From NCBI GenBank assembly GCA_947458405.1, contig CANGZW010000018.1, positions 1 through 42,297 on the forward strand: DNA of 42,297 nt. Direction: 5' to 3'. Under the pieces are notes generated by a model. The model worked only from the letters and a program-made list of their open reading frames with translations, had not been told where the DNA came from and did not search any database. This document shows positions 8,825 to 17,647 of the stretch, in pieces (the first letter of the stretch is position 1; every line of letters starts with the position of its first letter). The DNA comes from Leptospiraceae bacterium (lineage in GTDB: Bacteria; Spirochaetota; Leptospiria; Leptospirales; Leptospiraceae). The position numbers were made by a program, and so were the translations under genes.

Positions 8825-9540
8825 TTCAAAAATAGCTCATTGTTTAAAATTTTCAATATTGAGGAGTATGGTATTTTTAAAAAGATTTCTTTTTCATTTT
8901 TTGATTCTAAGATTATCCCTAAATCTGTATCAAAAAGTGCATAGTCATAACTCTTTTTTCTATACTTATCAAAATTTGACTCTACTGTTATAAATTCTTT
9001 TTGCAATAGGGAATCAATAATTATAGTCTCAATATTCATTTTATATCCTGTTTTTTTGCTGAAAAGATCGTCAAATAATATTGTATAACCATCTTTTAAG
9101 TTAAAAGTTATTCCCCTCTTTGTAATGGAAGGTTCTTTTGCACCGGCGGGATATCCTGTAGCATTATATATCAATGATAAATAATTCCCTTTATTATATG
9201 TGATAAAAAAGTCAACTTCCATGTAGTACGCAAGGTCTGCTTTTCTGAACTTTGAGTTACAGGCTACATCATTATTAAAACTTCTGGCTTCAAAAAATAC
9301 TTTCTTTAAATATTTATTTATCTTTGCCTTAATAGTTTCACTTAATTCGGAGCCTGTACTCTCCAAAATTGGATAGGTAATTTGAAAGGTACAATTTTTA
9401 CTATTAATTTGGGAAGTATATGAATTGACCCTCACGATAGGTTGTTCATAAGGTAATCTATAGAATTCAGTAGATTCTGTATATAGCTTGATGTTAAACA
9501 AAACTAAGTTTAAAATCCAAACAATTACCATTTTATTCAT
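8821..9540 (-). CDS. exported DUF3298/DUF4163-like protein
   Basis: A 239-residue protein with a hydrophobic N-terminus (MNKMVIVWILNLVLFNI) acting as signal peptide or anchor. A DUF4163-like segment (residues ~48-115) is followed by a DUF3298-like segment with GYPAGAKEP and FNLKDGYTILFDDLF at about 147-161. These domains occur together in PdaC and RsiV-type extracytoplasmic proteins; here there is no deacetylase domain attached. Function is unknown, probably periplasmic. The first 50 bases overlap, antisense, the start of the divergent lipoprotein gene. Confidence 0.75.
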   Translation of the reverse strand: MNKMVIVWILNLVLFNIKLYTESTEFYRLPYEQPIVRVNSYTSQINSKNCTFQITYPILESTGSELSETIKAKINKYLKKVFFEARSFNNDVACNSKFRKADLAYYMEVDFFITYNKGNYLSLIYNATGYPAGAKEPSITKRGITFNLKDGYTILFDDLFSKKTGYKMNIETIIIDSLLQKEFITVESNFDKYRKKSYDYALFDTDLGIILESKNEKEIFLKIPYSSILKILNNELFLN

Positions 9541-9961
9541 TGGTCATTTTTTCCTATTTTCCTGTGCAATTACTTTTGAATTTATACCGGAATCTGAGGT
9601 TAATTCAAGAGCTTTTGTGTACACTAAACTATCTCCTAAAGAAGTGGAAGTATTATTTCAAAAACCAAATACTCCCACAAAAACCATGGGAATTGTAATA
9701 ATTAGAAGCTTTACAAATGAGAATGAGTTTGATAAGCTAAAAAAAGAAATTCAACAAGAATTATTCGAAAGAAAGATTGATGGAGTTTATTTCTCAGGAA
9801 AGATGGAGTGGTCCGAGGGATCTCCCTTTGTAATTCGGGCAGAGAATCAAACAGGAGCCATAGTTTCTTTAGCAGAGGCAGAGCAGGAAATAGGGAAAAT
9901 TACAGGAATAGCCTACAGGTATATTAACAATGGAAACAAGCCCAAGAATCTTCGACAGTGA
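9491..9961 (+). CDS. small putative lipoprotein, unknown function
   Basis: A 156-residue protein starting at ATG 9491 (a TTG lies one codon upstream). A basic N-terminus and hydrophobic core end in FFLFSC, giving a spirochaete-type lipobox with lipidated Cys25. The mature part is mixed alpha/beta with no motif I recognise. The signal peptide fixes the start upstream of 9540, so the gene truly overlaps the 5' end of the divergent gene by 50 bases. Its end overlaps the next plus-strand gene by 32 bases, so they are probably co-transcribed. Confidence 0.7.
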   Translation: MLNKTKFKIQTITILFIGHFFLFSCAITFEFIPESEVNSRAFVYTKLSPKEVEVLFQKPNTPTKTMGIVIIRSFTNENEFDKLKKEIQQELFERKIDGVYFSGKMEWSEGSPFVIRAENQTGAIVSLAEAEQEIGKITGIAYRYINNGNKPKNLRQ

Positions 9962-10391
9962 AATTATTATAACACCCAATTCAAAATGGATCTTTAGGGG
10001 AAATGAAATAACCCTAGACTCGGTTTTGAAGTATTTCAAAGAAAATCTTTCCGAAGATGAAAAAGGAGTATTTATCACCAATCAATACGGAGAGCTCAGC
10101 GAAAAAGGTTATGTTACCCTAGAGGGTTTCGCCTTAAAAATCGTTGGGTATGAGGAACTCGAAGATAACTTATATCTACTCGGGGATAATTCCAAAAAAC
10201 TCTCCTTAGAGGAGATTGAATTTCATGCAGATTTTGAAAAAAAATTATACATCAAGAGAAAAACTGATAAATTATTAAAATATTTTTTAACGAGAGACCC
10301 CCACTCAAAAATTGCAAACTATCTCGAAGAAGAAGGAGATGATTTTTTTATCCATTATGGAAAATGGAAAAAAAAAGTCATTCAGGACTGA
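9930..10391 (+). CDS. conserved-looking hypothetical protein, possibly DUF1285-like
   Basis: A 153-residue soluble protein with no signal sequence. The N-terminus RIFDSEIIITPNSKWIFRG followed by ITLDSVLKYFKENL loosely resembles DUF1285 proteins (a short strand pair, a W-x-x-x-G turn, then a helix), but I would not assign the family without a profile search. The C-terminal third is charged (RDPHSKIANYLEEEGDDFF). It overlaps the upstream lipoprotein gene by 32 bases and is followed within 3 bases by a 23-codon ORF. Confidence 0.7.
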   Translation: METSPRIFDSEIIITPNSKWIFRGNEITLDSVLKYFKENLSEDEKGVFITNQYGELSEKGYVTLEGFALKIVGYEELEDNLYLLGDNSKKLSLEEIEFHADFEKKLYIKRKTDKLLKYFLTRDPHSKIANYLEEEGDDFFIHYGKWKKKVIQD

Positions 10392-10394
10392 AAA

Positions 10395-10466
10395 ATGAAA
10401 ACTATACCTAAAAATTATGGTTTTCTGGTAAGGTTCTTTGTGGGCTTTCCGATAGATTTAATATGA
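10395..10466 (+). CDS. 23-codon small ORF, possible coupling leader
   Basis: A short ORF reading MKTIPKNYGFLVRFFVGF then PIDLI and TGA. It has a good Shine-Dalgarno, AGGA at 10384-10387, seven bases before its ATG. Its TGA overlaps the next gene's ATG as ATGA, and that next gene has no obvious ribosome binding site of its own. This fits translational coupling. The peptide is basic and hydrophobic but too short for family assignment. It could be chance. Confidence 0.4.
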   Translation: MKTIPKNYGFLVRFFVGFPIDLI

Positions 10467-11254
10467 AACGTCTCTTACTATCCTTATTATTTTTACCATT
10501 TGGTTTTCTTTCTGCACAGTCTTCCCTCAATGCCTTTGGAGACTCACCCTGGGGATCTTCTTATAAAGATGTCAAAGAAAAGTTTGCTTCTCTTTTAAAA
10601 AATCCTTCTTCTACAGAGGATATAAAAATACTAAATGAAGTGAAAAATAAGCTCCTGGTTGTAAAACGAAACAATGTAACTTACTATTATAGATTCTACA
10701 AACAACCCAAAGAAGTAGCAGACTTTAAGGCAAATGAGAAAAATGCAGACGGTTCAAAAGTCGATCACAAAGCTATGACTGGTCTTTTTTCAGTGGGTCT
10801 CTTCTTTTCTCCGGTAGAATCCTCTATGGTAAAGGAATCTCTAAAAAAATATGGTTCCCCCACTCGTGAATATCTAGTGGAAAATAAATTTGGTATTATG
10901 AAAGAAGCAAAATCTGCTCCCGTAGTCAAAAAAGCGGAAGAAGATCCTGCTCAAGACAAAGATGACGCTGATGAAAACACCGAAGCTGAAAGAAAAATTC
11001 CAATGGCTTTAATTTGGAATTTAAGTGCTGAAAACAATGGCGCTAAAGAGGGTGGTTTTATTTTTCAATGGAACGAGCCTTACAATAAAAAGTTATACAC
11101 CAAAAGACTCGACTATTTCAGCGCAGAAGTGACAGCGTTAATCAATGATGATTACAAAAAGTTTTTCAGTGCTTCTGAATCCAAAATCTTACAAGACTTA
11201 ATGAGTGAATCAGGAGAAAATTCCAAGGGATCCACTTCCCCCTCCACTCCTTAA
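10463..11254 (+). CDS. secreted protein of unknown function
   Basis: A 263-residue protein with a clear Sec signal peptide (KRLLLSLLFLPFGFLSAQ, cleavage probably after SA at about residue 18-19). The mature part starts with a GDSPWGSSYKDVKEKF segment, of the kind seen in periplasmic proteins where a ligand-like 'PWG.s..ev' motif opens the domain. A low-complexity acidic stretch (about 155-175) divides the protein, and the C-terminus is Ser/Pro-rich. The start has no visible ribosome binding site; translation may be coupled to the small ORF that ends on its ATG. A hairpin follows the stop. Confidence 0.78.
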   Translation: MKRLLLSLLFLPFGFLSAQSSLNAFGDSPWGSSYKDVKEKFASLLKNPSSTEDIKILNEVKNKLLVVKRNNVTYYYRFYKQPKEVADFKANEKNADGSKVDHKAMTGLFSVGLFFSPVESSMVKESLKKYGSPTREYLVENKFGIMKEAKSAPVVKKAEEDPAQDKDDADENTEAERKIPMALIWNLSAENNGAKEGGFIFQWNEPYNKKLYTKRLDYFSAEVTALINDDYKKFFSASESKILQDLMSESGENSKGSTSPSTP

Positions 11255-11266
11255 TCCTATAATTAA

Positions 11267-11292
11267 AATCGCCTGAAATAAATCGGGCGATT
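11267..11292. terminator. bidirectional terminator-like hairpin between convergent genes
   Basis: AATCGCC pairs perfectly with GGCGATT (7 bp, extendable by two pairs including one wobble) around an AT-rich loop. It sits in the 47-base gap between the convergent genes ending at 11254 (+) and 11302 (-). On the minus strand it is followed by TTTAATTAT, so it fits best as terminator for the minus-strand gene. Confidence 0.6.
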
Positions 11293-11301
11293 GAAATCTA
11301 T

Positions 11302-11724
11302 CTAAAAAATACCAAGTCTACTCTTAGCAGAATTAACATCCTTGTGAAATGTTATATTAATATGAAATCCCAATGCCATAACAGCTTTTGCTAATAAATC
11401 TATTGTGATACCTTCAAAAAAGTTTTTTGTATTCAAAATCCCTACTTCAAATACACCTTCATATTTGGAATAAAACCTAGGAACAAAATTCAATACCAAC
11501 CAAGTTCTACCCGCAAGAGTTGTGGATTTCATTTTTTCTATGTCTATTAATAGCTTTCGGTAGGGGTGATTGTCCATTTCTTTCAGGAGAGCCTCAAATA
11601 CTCCCTGGAAATACTCAGTGGGTACATCTCCATCGGAATACAATAGATAGTATTCTTCTTTTTCAAAAACCGATAAACGATTCACCGGACTCTTGTAGGA
11701 AATGATCTCATTTTGTTCACTCAT
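11302..11724 (-). CDS. STAS/SpoIIAA-like small protein
   Basis: A 140-residue protein. I start it at ATG 11724 (MSEQNEIISYKSP) because AGGGAGAAGAAG immediately precedes it; an ATG 34 codons upstream would add a hydrophobic, basic tail with no binding site. The body (strand, helix, then LIDIEKMKSTTLAGRTWLVL at about 60-79) resembles SpoIIAA-like STAS folds that bind hydrophobic ligands or partners. It lacks the DSSG phosphorylation loop, so it is unlikely to be a classical partner-switch antagonist. Function unknown. Confidence 0.72.
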   Translation of the reverse strand: MSEQNEIISYKSPVNRLSVFEKEEYYLLYSDGDVPTEYFQGVFEALLKEMDNHPYRKLLIDIEKMKSTTLAGRTWLVLNFVPRFYSKYEGVFEVGILNTKNFFEGITIDLLAKAVMALGFHINITFHKDVNSAKSRLGIF

Positions 11725-11855
11725 CTTCTTCTCCCTTTTCCTCTGATTTTTATTGCGAATTAAATTTCGCAGTTCAAAAAAACTTAAAAAAATACTGAAA
11801 CATAACAAATGAATTTTGCAAGACATTTTAAATAATTCCGAAAATCATTGTCCGA

Positions 11856-12683
11856 ATGAATGGCTTTCTAATCGATCAAACTTCCAATAGAAATTGTTAC
11901 TTTAACTTAGCATTTGAGGAGGCACTTTGTTTAAATTTCACTAGATATAATCTTTTGGGTGGATTAAGATTTTGGTGGAATGAAAACTCTATAATTGCAG
12001 GAATCAGTGATCCTTTAAGTAAAAATATTCCAGAAGAAACACTTCTTATCTTTAAGGAGAATCTTGAGAAGACTAAAAAAAGCAAGAGTAAAGATATACC
12101 TCCCTATATTTCCATAGCGAGGAGAGCATCGGGTGGAGGAACCGTTTATCAAGAAAAAGATTGGAATTTGAATTACTCAATTTTTATCAATTTAAAAGAA
12201 AAAAAAGAACTTTATCCTATAAATGATTCTTATTCCATCCTATCAAAAATAGTTATCTCATCTCTTCAAAAATTAGGAATTAATGCCCTACAAGCTGGAA
12301 AATCCGATTTATCCATCCAAGGTGACAATAGTTTGTTGAAAATTTCAGGCAATGCTCAGTTTCGAAAAAAAGACTGCTTGGTTCATCATGGTACATTGAT
12401 TTTAAAACAAGAATTAATAGATAAAGTGAAAACAATTCTCAAACACCCTCCTATAGAGCCTGATTACAGAAAAGGTAGATCTCATGAAAAATTTATAACT
12501 TCCTTACCGGAAAATTTCTCAGTCAGTGTATTTAAAAAATCACTCAAAATTGAGCTCGAAGAATATTTAGGCCTGGAATTGAAATCTCCAGATCTCTCCT
12601 ATTTGAAAAATAGCATTCGTCTAACCTTTCCCCTAATCGAGGAAAAATATCTAAATTCTGAATTTATTTTTAGTAGGGAATAA
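11856..12683 (+). CDS. lipoate--protein ligase A family protein
   Basis: A 275-residue member of the biotin/lipoate ligase superfamily. The lipoate-binding motif [12 protein letters not shown] lies at 88-99, and [20 protein letters not shown] around 163-182 supplies the conserved lysine region. It lacks the extra C-terminal accessory domain of E. coli LplA, so it could be a ligase needing a partner, an octanoyltransferase (LipM type) or an amidotransferase. glyA follows after 13 bases. Because the glycine cleavage H protein carries lipoate, pairing with serine hydroxymethyltransferase makes one-carbon sense; this link is inferred. Confidence 0.85.
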   Translation: MNGFLIDQTSNRNCYFNLAFEEALCLNFTRYNLLGGLRFWWNENSIIAGISDPLSKNIPEETLLIFKENLEKTKKSKSKDIPPYISIARRASGGGTVYQEKDWNLNYSIFINLKEKKELYPINDSYSILSKIVISSLQKLGINALQAGKSDLSIQGDNSLLKISGNAQFRKKDCLVHHGTLILKQELIDKVKTILKHPPIEPDYRKGRSHEKFITSLPENFSVSVFKKSLKIELEEYLGLELKSPDLSYLKNSIRLTFPLIEEKYLNSEFIFSRE

Positions 12684-12696
12684 TTACTCTGGTAGT

Positions 12697-13944
12697 ATGA
12701 ATAGTTTCATTGAATCCCAAGATACCGAAGTATTTGAAGCATTAAAAAAAGAAGACGAGAGACAGGAAAGTTCTCTTGAATTAATTGCCTCCGAAAATTT
12801 TGTTTCCCGTGCAGTCTTAGAAGCGTATCACTCTTCTTTAACTAATAAATACGCTGAGGGCTATCCCGGAAAAAGATATTACAATGGATGTGAGAACGCC
12901 GATACAATTGAGCAATTGGCAATAGATAGAGCTAAACAAATGTTTGGTTCAACTTATGCGAATGTTCAACCACATAGCGGTGCTCAGGCGAATATGGCTG
13001 TTTTTTTAGCATGCCTAAATCCCGGAGATACATTTATGGGAATGAATTTAGCACATGGTGGACACCTAACACATGGATCTCCTGTAAATTTCAGTGGTAG
13101 AACCTATAAAGTTGTGTCTTACGGTGTAAGACAGGATAATCATAGAATTGATTATGAAGAAGTCGAGAAATTAGCAAAAGCTAATAAGCCCAAATTAATA
13201 GTTGTCGGTGGATCTGCTTATCCAAGGATCATTGATTTTAATCGATTTGGCGAAATTGCAAAAAGTGTAGATGCAAAACTACTCGCCGATGTAGCACATA
13301 TTTCAGGTTTAATTGTGGCGGGACTTCATCCATCCCCTATTGGAATATGTGATTTTGTAACCACAACAACTCACAAAACACTCAGAGGCCCAAGGGGCGG
13401 AATTATTCTTTCTCAATCCGAAAATGAAAAAATTCTAAACTCTAGAGTTTTTCCCGGTGTACAGGGTGGACCATTGATGCATGTTATTGCGGCTAAAGCA
13501 GTTGCATTTAAAGAAGCCTTACAACCCTCATTCAAGGAGTATATTGCAAGAGTTATTGAAAATGCAAATACACTCTCTGAAGTTTTTTTAAAGAGGGGCT
13601 ATCGAGTAATTTCTGGTGGGACTGATAACCATTTAGTTTTGGTAGATGTATCTGTGAAAGGTATTACAGGTTTAGATGCGGCAAATAAATTAGATGAAGC
13701 ACATATCACAGTGAACAAAAATGGTATTCCTTTTGATGAAAAACCTCCTGCAGTAACATCTGGAATTAGACTTGGCTCTCCTGCCCTCACTACTAGGGGT
13801 TTTGGAAAATTAGAATTCGAAAGAGTAGGACAATTAATTTGTGATTTATTGGATAATCTGTCGGATGAAAGTACAAAAATTAAAGTTAAACAAGGAGTAA
13901 AAGAACTAACTGATAAGTATCCTATGGCTCACTTTAAATTATAG
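12697..13944 (+). CDS. glyA: serine hydroxymethyltransferase
   Basis: GlyA interconverts serine and glycine while charging tetrahydrofolate with a one-carbon unit. The 415-residue length is typical of bacterial fold-type I PLP enzymes. The PLP lysine is K227 in [14 protein letters not shown], with LASENFVS near the N-terminus and DVAHISGL at 198-205. All hallmark segments are intact. It is the second gene of a pair with the lipoate-ligase-like gene and converges on the response-regulator operon. Confidence 0.98.
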   Translation: MNSFIESQDTEVFEALKKEDERQESSLELIASENFVSRAVLEAYHSSLTNKYAEGYPGKRYYNGCENADTIEQLAIDRAKQMFGSTYANVQPHSGAQANMAVFLACLNPGDTFMGMNLAHGGHLTHGSPVNFSGRTYKVVSYGVRQDNHRIDYEEVEKLAKANKPKLIVVGGSAYPRIIDFNRFGEIAKSVDAKLLADVAHISGLIVAGLHPSPIGICDFVTTTTHKTLRGPRGGIILSQSENEKILNSRVFPGVQGGPLMHVIAAKAVAFKEALQPSFKEYIARVIENANTLSEVFLKRGYRVISGGTDNHLVLVDVSVKGITGLDAANKLDEAHITVNKNGIPFDEKPPAVTSGIRLGSPALTTRGFGKLEFERVGQLICDLLDNLSDESTKIKVKQGVKELTDKYPMAHFKL

Positions 13945-13987
13945 AGTATAGTTATACTGAAAATTTTAGTTTTTATACTAATTTATA

Positions 13988-14027
13988 AAATATCTCTTTA
14001 ATTAATGAATTAAATAAGGAGATATTT
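13988..14027. terminator. AT-rich hairpin between convergent glyA and response-regulator genes
   Basis: AAATATCTC (13988-13996) pairs with GAGATATTT (14019-14027), with an inner TTTAATT/AATTAAA helix offset by a small bulge. It spans the 81-base gap and touches the stop codon of the minus-strand gene. No strong T-run follows on either strand, so terminator function is only probable. Confidence 0.4.
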
Positions 14028-15180
14028 AATTTGCAAAAACTTGAATTGGTTCTTTGACACCAATTTGAAAATGAATATTTTTAATTCTTTCAATAATACC
14101 ATCAGTTGCTTCCTGCCATTGTGCGGCGATTTTTCTATTATTGGATGTGAATACATCGTTAGCAAATATCATTCCCGGTTTTAAAAGTATTACTTTTAAT
14201 TCTTTTAGATCTCTGCTATCCTCTTTAATCATCACTTGATGTAAGGCTTTATATATATTTGGATCTATAAATGACTCTCTCGACTTCAATAAATCACTAA
14301 ATTCCAGAGCACTATTTGCTCTAATCCTACAATTTTGAAATTCAATTGCACCTCTTAAAATTCTGGCAGAAAGCGGAATATCCACACCTGAAATTTTATC
14401 AAACTGGGGGGTTCCACTTCCATCATAATTTTTATTTTGGTAAAGAACTGCAATGGAAACATTTTCTAATAATTGTATATTTTTTAATAATTTATAGCCT
14501 AACAAAGGATGGTTATCATATATTTGTTTTTCTTCTACAAGTAAAAATTTACCATTTATTAGTTTATCAATAATATCACTAGATAAAGAGATGCATCCTA
14601 TATGAGAAAATAAGGCCGCTAGTTCTATCTCATTTGATTCATGATAATTTATTTCTTGACAAATTGATTTAGCAATTCTTCTTATTTGATTAGATTTTCC
14701 AAATATTTGAGGACTAAGTGAAGACATTAAATCATTCAAAAGTTTTACACTTCCAAAAAATGTTTTTTCTACTAATTCTTTTTCATTTAAAAAAGTTTCA
14801 TAACGCTTAAGGACTCCTTTAATTCTAGCAATTAGTATATCTTTTTCAAATGGTTTTGTAATATAATCAGACGCACCTTTATTTAAAGAATCAACCACAC
14901 TTTTCGTATCTTCATTTCCTGTTACCATAATTATAGGTATCACAGATAATGATAAATCTCGCTTTATAATCTCTAAAAATTCAATTCCCGACATAACTGG
15001 CATTTGAATATCAAGCAGAATACAATCTACTTGATGATTCCTTATTAAATCTAAAGCTATTTTTCCATTTTCTGCTGAGATGAATTGCATACCTATAGAT
15101 GAACATATATCTTCAAGAATTAATCTATTTTCTTCAGAATCATCAACTATCATAATTTTTTTTATTATTTTTTTTATCAT
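14026..15180 (-). CDS. response regulator with catalytically degenerate HD-GYP-like output domain
   Basis: Residues 8-125 form a receiver domain with acidic pair D13/D14, phosphoacceptor D57, T87 and K109 all present. The rest (about 135-300) follows the HD-GYP layout, but the signatures are altered: the HD pair in 'LLHDIGK' reads FSHIGC (S192, H193), the HHE-type histidines read Q248-N249, and GYP reads G256-T257-P258. His224 in NHPLLG is kept. Cyclic-di-GMP hydrolysis is therefore unlikely and binding or protein-interaction output is more plausible. It is the last gene of a chain with ispD, malQ and a lipoprotein gene, overlapping ispD by 4 bases. Confidence 0.88.
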   Translation of the reverse strand: MIKKIIKKIMIVDDSEENRLILEDICSSIGMQFISAENGKIALDLIRNHQVDCILLDIQMPVMSGIEFLEIIKRDLSLSVIPIIMVTGNEDTKSVVDSLNKGASDYITKPFEKDILIARIKGVLKRYETFLNEKELVEKTFFGSVKLLNDLMSSLSPQIFGKSNQIRRIAKSICQEINYHESNEIELAALFSHIGCISLSSDIIDKLINGKFLLVEEKQIYDNHPLLGYKLLKNIQLLENVSIAVLYQNKNYDGSGTPQFDKISGVDIPLSARILRGAIEFQNCRIRANSALEFSDLLKSRESFIDPNIYKALHQVMIKEDSRDLKELKVILLKPGMIFANDVFTSNNRKIAAQWQEATDGIIERIKNIHFQIGVKEPIQVFAN

Positions 15181-15869
15181 AATTGTTCCTGTTTGGAAAA
15201 TAAAGAAAAATAATATTCTGCTTTAGTTAAATCTTCTTTAGTAGTAATTTTTATATTATAAGGATTGGATTCTATAAGTGATACTTTTATTCCGATTTGA
15301 ATTAACCAAGTACATAAATCTGTTATTTCACTTACCTGTTTAACCTCTAATAATGATTTTAATAGAGATGAATGAAAAGCCTGAGGAGTTTTAATTGCAA
15401 ATGCATTGTCTCTGTTTATAATTGTATTTACTTTATTATTTAATGATGAAACAAGAGTTTCTGATACTTTTTCAGATAGACTGGATGCTCCAAATTCTAA
15501 TACAGAATTTGTTATCTCATCTATTTCTTTGGAAGTAACGAAAGGTCTAGCTCCATCATGAATTACAATAATATCATTTTCATAAGAATTTGCACTCAAT
15601 CCTTTGAGTGTGGATTCATGCCTAGTTTGTCCACCCTCTATGATTCTGTCATTATTTTCAAGTAGATCACTTAACTCCGACTCTGTTTGTTCTAGATAAT
15701 CTTCAGGAGCTACTATGACTATATTTTTAAATAATCCCCAATTTTTAAAATTTCTTACTGTATGACGAATTATAGACTCACCATTTATTTTAAGAAATTG
15801 TTTAGGAATTTCTGAATTCATTCTCTTTCCTAATCCCCCACTGAGGATTATTCCATAGACTGAATTCAA
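15177..15869 (-). CDS. ispD: 2-C-methyl-D-erythritol 4-phosphate cytidylyltransferase
   Basis: IspD transfers CMP to methylerythritol phosphate in the non-mevalonate isoprenoid pathway. The 230-residue protein has the nucleotide-binding loop SGGLGKRM at 10-17 with Lys23, Arg84 in QTRHES, and IHDGARPF at 103-110. The start is a TTG at 15869, preceded by GGGAG six bases upstream and overlapping the malQ stop as TTGA. The N-terminus MNSVYGIILSGG aligns with family starts, supporting it. No ispF is adjacent. Confidence 0.95.
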   Translation of the reverse strand: MNSVYGIILSGGLGKRMNSEIPKQFLKINGESIIRHTVRNFKNWGLFKNIVIVAPEDYLEQTESELSDLLENNDRIIEGGQTRHESTLKGLSANSYENDIIVIHDGARPFVTSKEIDEITNSVLEFGASSLSEKVSETLVSSLNNKVNTIINRDNAFAIKTPQAFHSSLLKSLLEVKQVSEITDLCTWLIQIGIKVSLIESNPYNIKITTKEDLTKAEYYFSLFSKQEQL

Positions 15870-17647
15870 ACCAATCTCCCATTCATTTTAATTAATTCTT
15901 TAATATTTTTTGTTAACTCTAAATCTTCTAATAAATCTTCTGCATAAAATGGAAATACATATCCCCAATTTTTATCTTCTGGAGATCCAGGTGTATTAAT
16001 TTTTTGCTTGTTAGGATCTTTTAATATTCCCGTATTACCATTCCTTTCCATTCCTAATGCACCCGAGAGAATATAATCCTGTAACATGTGTATTGAAAAT
16101 TGACTGCTACATTTCATTGCTACTTCAAGAAGTAATCCTGGAATTTCATCTAATGTGATAGGTTTTATTTCTTCTGATAATTTATTTTTATTTACTTCAT
16201 CATGTTTAAATAATTTTGCAAACTCTTTTCGATCATTTTCACTCGCTTCCAACCACCAGCCTAAAGCTGTAGATGTATCATGAACTGATAGAGACGAAAC
16301 TGCAACTTTTCTATAACCTTCGGGTTTAATATAACTTCCATCTTCAAATGATCTAGTCCATCGAATAATATCGAGTCCTAGTAACTTCATTTCATGAATA
16401 CTGTCCCGAACAAAAGAGGGAACTGCTCCTAAGTCTTCTGCACATGGCAACATAGATGAATTTTCAAATAAAAAATTTAATATCTCCTCTCCTGCTTTTT
16501 TCCAATGTTCTTCATCAATTTTTAAATGCAATTCACTGAGAGGATAAAATTTAGCTTTAATTTCTTCTGGAAGACTTTGGTATTGATTTGTTTTAAAAAA
16601 ATCCCAATAAAAAATATAATGATCCGACTTAAATTCATAAATTAGTCCCAGCTTTTCAAAGTCTTCGGGAAAAAGTCTAGCCTGATTAAATTCTTTACGT
16701 GATACACCTTTTTGAGGATGAAAAAAACCATATTTTGCAGATTCTTTTCCCTTGGGAATTGCCCAAATTCTATACATACCCAATACATGATCTATGCGGT
16801 ACAAATGATAAAAATTTTCCAAATATTCCAATCGCATCTTCCACCAGGAATATTTTTCTTTTTTCATTTCCCTCCAATCTATCACAGGAAATCCCCAATT
16901 TTGACCTTCTGCATTAAAATAATCTGGAGGTGCCCCCGATCTTAAATCTCTATTGAATAAAAAAGTTCGAGCCCAAACATCAGCACTATGATCAGATGTT
17001 AAAATAGGCATATCTCCCTTGAGATACACTCCTTTATTTTGTAATTTTAACTTTTGCTCTTTTAACTGTTCAAAAGCTATTAATTGAAGCCATGCAATAA
17101 AATAAAATTCTAGTTCATTTTTATTTCTTAAATCTGTAACCAATTCCAACGAGAATTGTTTTTGCCATAATGACCAATGAACTCCATTAAATTCATAATT
17201 TAAAATAACAAATGATATATATTCATTTAACCAATCATTCCTCTGAATAAAATTGTTAATATTTCTGATAATATCGTCATTTATAATTTTATTGAAATGC
17301 TCTTTTAATATTTTTAATTTTCTCTCTTTTATTTTAACTTTATCATCAAATCTATTCTGAATATCTAAATCTAAATCTTCAATTCCCAACAAATAAAGTG
17401 AAATATAAACAGGATCAATTGCAAATGCTGAGATTGAACTATATGGACTCCTGCCAAATCCTAAATCATTTAGAGGAAGTATCTGAATAATTGTAATACC
17501 AGATTTTTGTGACCACTCTCCTAATACTTCCAAGGAATATATATCACCTACAGCAAATGACTTTTTAGTGAAGAGTGAAAATAATGGAAAAGAAACACCC
17601 GCTCTTTTTTTTGATTTGATTATTTCAGTAATATTTTGATTTATCAT
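15866..17647 (-). CDS. malQ: 4-alpha-glucanotransferase (amylomaltase)
   Basis: A GH77 amylomaltase of 593 residues that disproportionates alpha-1,4-glucans. The nucleophile is D286 in YRIDHVLG, the acid/base E404 in AEDLGAVP and the third carboxylate D457 in SVHDTST. ILPLNDLGFGRSPYSS near residue 56 is the family's substrate-binding N-terminal signature. It overlaps the upstream lipoprotein gene and downstream ispD by 4 bases each. The protein is longer than the short bacterial amylomaltases (~500 residues), from insertions around 90-200. Confidence 0.95.
   Translation of the reverse strand: MINQNITEIIKSKKRAGVSFPLFSLFTKKSFAVGDIYSLEVLGEWSQKSGITIIQILPLNDLGFGRSPYSSISAFAIDPVYISLYLLGIEDLDLDIQNRFDDKVKIKERKLKILKEHFNKIINDDIIRNINNFIQRNDWLNEYISFVILNYEFNGVHWSLWQKQFSLELVTDLRNKNELEFYFIAWLQLIAFEQLKEQKLKLQNKGVYLKGDMPILTSDHSADVWARTFLFNRDLRSGAPPDYFNAEGQNWGFPVIDWREMKKEKYSWWKMRLEYLENFYHLYRIDHVLGMYRIWAIPKGKESAKYGFFHPQKGVSRKEFNQARLFPEDFEKLGLIYEFKSDHYIFYWDFFKTNQYQSLPEEIKAKFYPLSELHLKIDEEHWKKAGEEILNFLFENSSMLPCAEDLGAVPSFVRDSIHEMKLLGLDIIRWTRSFEDGSYIKPEGYRKVAVSSLSVHDTSTALGWWLEASENDRKEFAKLFKHDEVNKNKLSEEIKPITLDEIPGLLLEVAMKCSSQFSIHMLQDYILSGALGMERNGNTGILKDPNKQKINTPGSPEDKNWGYVFPFYAEDLLEDLELTKNIKELIKMNGRLV

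Noticed and set aside
11725-11826. 34-residue N-terminal extension of the STAS-like protein (MSCKIHLLCF...)
   Set aside because: A strong purine-rich ribosome binding site lies directly before the internal ATG 11724, and the extension overlaps what should be the promoter region.
13945-13987. AGTATAGTTATACT palindrome downstream of glyA as a terminator
   Set aside because: The perfect form leaves a 2-base loop and the alternative stem is only 5 A/T-rich bp; the hairpin at 13988-14027 is a better candidate.
16699-16945. Plus-strand ORFs inside malQ
   Set aside because: Antisense to malQ residues that include the catalytic region; low-complexity Phe/Pro/Ile-rich translations.
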